Below are positions 6,004-6,897 of a DNA stretch of 6,897 bases, one piece after another. Location: assembly GCA_046542845.1 (NCBI GenBank), contig JBKHAN010000107.1, positions 1-6,897 on the forward strand, read 5' to 3'. Each line of letters opens with the position of its first letter. The first letter of the stretch is position 1. The translations under genes and the position numbers were made by a program. Source of the DNA: SKKC01 sp046542845. GTDB taxonomy: Bacteria; Spirochaetota; Spirochaetia; DSM-27196; SKKC01. The notes below the pieces were generated by a model. That model searched no databases, was not told where the DNA came from, and was given only the letters and a program-made list of their open reading frames with translations.

Positions 6004-6897
6004 TCAGCGGGGCTGCGGTGAAGGTGGTGTCCCGCTATCAATGATTCCCTGTTCGCAAAGGAAGCTGAGTTGCACCTCAACCTGTGACCGACTCACGTCT
6101 CCATGTCCGGCGAATGGATACACCGTCATGTGCTTGAGTGCCGGTATTCGGTTGAAGGTGGCGTAGTAACACTCCGCGGGGCAGACTGTGTCATCCAGAC
6201 CAACTGCAGCCACCGTGGGGGCGGTGATCCATTCTGCCATGTTCATGGTGTCGAAATAGCTCAGGGTCTCGAATGCAAGGTCGGTCTGACCGGGATGGAC
6301 CCTCAGATACTCGTTGACCGCGCCGAACGCACCGGTCCCGGAGTAGGGCGCAAGTTTTATTTCGCTGCGCCGTTCCAGATTACTGTTGCTCGGTACGTCG
6401 ACCAGCGCACAGCAGGGCCGCTCGTCAAGTGCGGACACTGCGGTTGCAAGTCCGCCGCCCTGGCTGACGCCTGCTACTATGATCCTCTCCGGGTCTACAA
6501 GCGGCTGAGATGCGGCAAGATCTATCGCCTTAAGACAATCCATGTAAACCGCGCCGTAGTAGTATTCGCGCTTGTCCAGTAGACCCTTCGTTGTCACGCT
6601 GGTCGCATTACCATGCGTGTAGTCGGCCATGTTTCCGGTGATACCGCGTTGTTCACGTACATCGACGCTCAAGACCGCGGCTCCCGCGAGAATCCAGTGC
6701 GCGAACGAAGACACTGTACCCCGGTTACCGTTGAATCCCGGATACGTCACGACACACGGTATAGTTGTACCCTGGGTCAGACCGACAGGTGTAATGAACC
6801 AGCCGTGTATTCGCGTCTCATCGAAGCCACAGTAGGACACCGACTGGACCTCAAGCCCACCGCAGGGGTACGGAACAGACTCATAATGGGGGTCAAG
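6004..6897 (-). CDS. Acetylxylan esterase / cephalosporin-C deacetylase-family alpha/beta hydrolase (5' end beyond window)
   Basis: The minus-strand frame stays open to the right window edge, giving 297 visible residues. A GTG at 6840-6838 is only an internal valine: the 19 codons before it (LDPHYESVPYPCGGLEV...) match the usual family region ahead of the core, so about 40 N-terminal residues are missing. The fold is an alpha/beta hydrolase of the AXE1/CAH family, which removes acetyl groups from xylo-oligosaccharides or cephalosporin C. In visible numbering: oxyanion-side YPGFNG (52-57), nucleophile Ser145 in GVSQGGG (143-149), FETLSYFDTMN (209-219), acid Asp236 in GLDDTV (233-238), and His265 in FAGHGD (262-267), so the catalytic triad is complete. 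The family RGQ signature reads R-E-Q (81-83), an unusual change. No signal peptide can be judged because the N-terminus is absent; Bacillus members are intracellular. The natural substrate is unknown; no other carbohydrate gene lies in the window except possibly the distant oxidoreductase. Confidence 0.9.
   Translation of the reverse strand, partial: LDPHYESVPYPCGGLEVQSVSYCGFDETRIHGWFITPVGLTQGTTIPCVVTYPGFNGNRGTVSSFAHWILAGAAVLSVDVREQRGITGNMADYTHGNATSVTTKGLLDKREYYYGAVYMDCLKAIDLAASQPLVDPERIIVAGVSQGGGLATAVSALDERPCCALVDVPSNSNLERRSEIKLAPYSGTGAFGAVNEYLRVHPGQTDLAFETLSYFDTMNMAEWITAPTVAAVGLDDTVCPAECYYATFNRIPALKHMTVYPFAGHGDVSRSQVEVQLSFLCEQGIIDSGTPPSPQPR

Noticed and set aside
6002..6023. CTTCA...TGAAG inverted repeat as a terminator for helicase and esterase
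   Set aside because: The stem is only five base pairs with a 12-base loop and no T tract; too weak to call.
6103..6582. 159-codon plus-strand frame inside the esterase
   Set aside because: It is antisense to the catalytic core of a complete alpha/beta hydrolase; its Cys/His content comes from the complementary codons and makes no ordered zinc motif.
1..6897. Search for defence, toxin-antitoxin, CRISPR, retron, phage or insertion-sequence signals
   Set aside because: No spaced repeats, terminal inverted repeats, integrase/transposase motifs or small paired genes were seen; every long stretch is explained by housekeeping or transport families.

Overview
The window reads as an ordinary, densely packed bacterial chromosome segment with seven genes. 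It is moderately GC-rich by eye and contains no RNA gene, CRISPR array, insertion sequence or phage gene that I can find. The organism cannot be named from this alone. A betaine-type methyltransferase suggests a salt-adapted bacterium. The style of the ZIP transporter and the esterase made me think of Spirochaetota, but that is a low-confidence impression.

Layout. (1) Minus strand, 1-1056: a sarcosine/dimethylglycine-type SAM methyltransferase (211-1056). It is followed, through a one-base stop/start overlap (TAATG), by the N-terminus of a Gfo/Idh/MocA-family oxidoreductase that runs off the left edge (1-211). (2) A 97-bp divergent control region (1057-1153) with candidate promoters for both sides. 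(3) Plus strand, 1154-2760: a hemolysin III/TrhA-type seven-helix membrane protein, then a ZIP metal transporter. The roughly 140-bp gap between them carries a strong inverted repeat. (4) Minus strand, 2792-4057: a CPA2-type cation/proton antiporter, convergent with the ZIP gene. (5) A 221-bp divergent spacer (4058-4278). (6) Plus strand, 4279-6000: a DEAD-box RNA helicase with a DbpA-type RNA-binding domain. (7) Minus strand, 6004-6897: an acetylxylan esterase/cephalosporin-C deacetylase-family hydrolase, tail to tail with the helicase across 3 bases and running off the right edge.

Common thread. The methyltransferase (compatible solute), the antiporter (Na+/K+/H+ balance), the metal importer and possibly the cold-shock-like helicase fit a stress and ion homeostasis neighbourhood, but the genes lie in separate transcription units and no single pathway is shown. 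I do not see convincing evidence of an undescribed system. The points most worth a second look are the coupled methyltransferase/oxidoreductase pair, the hairpin ahead of the ZIP gene, the pairing of a putative zinc-dependent membrane hydrolase with a ZIP importer, and the altered RGQ motif in the esterase.
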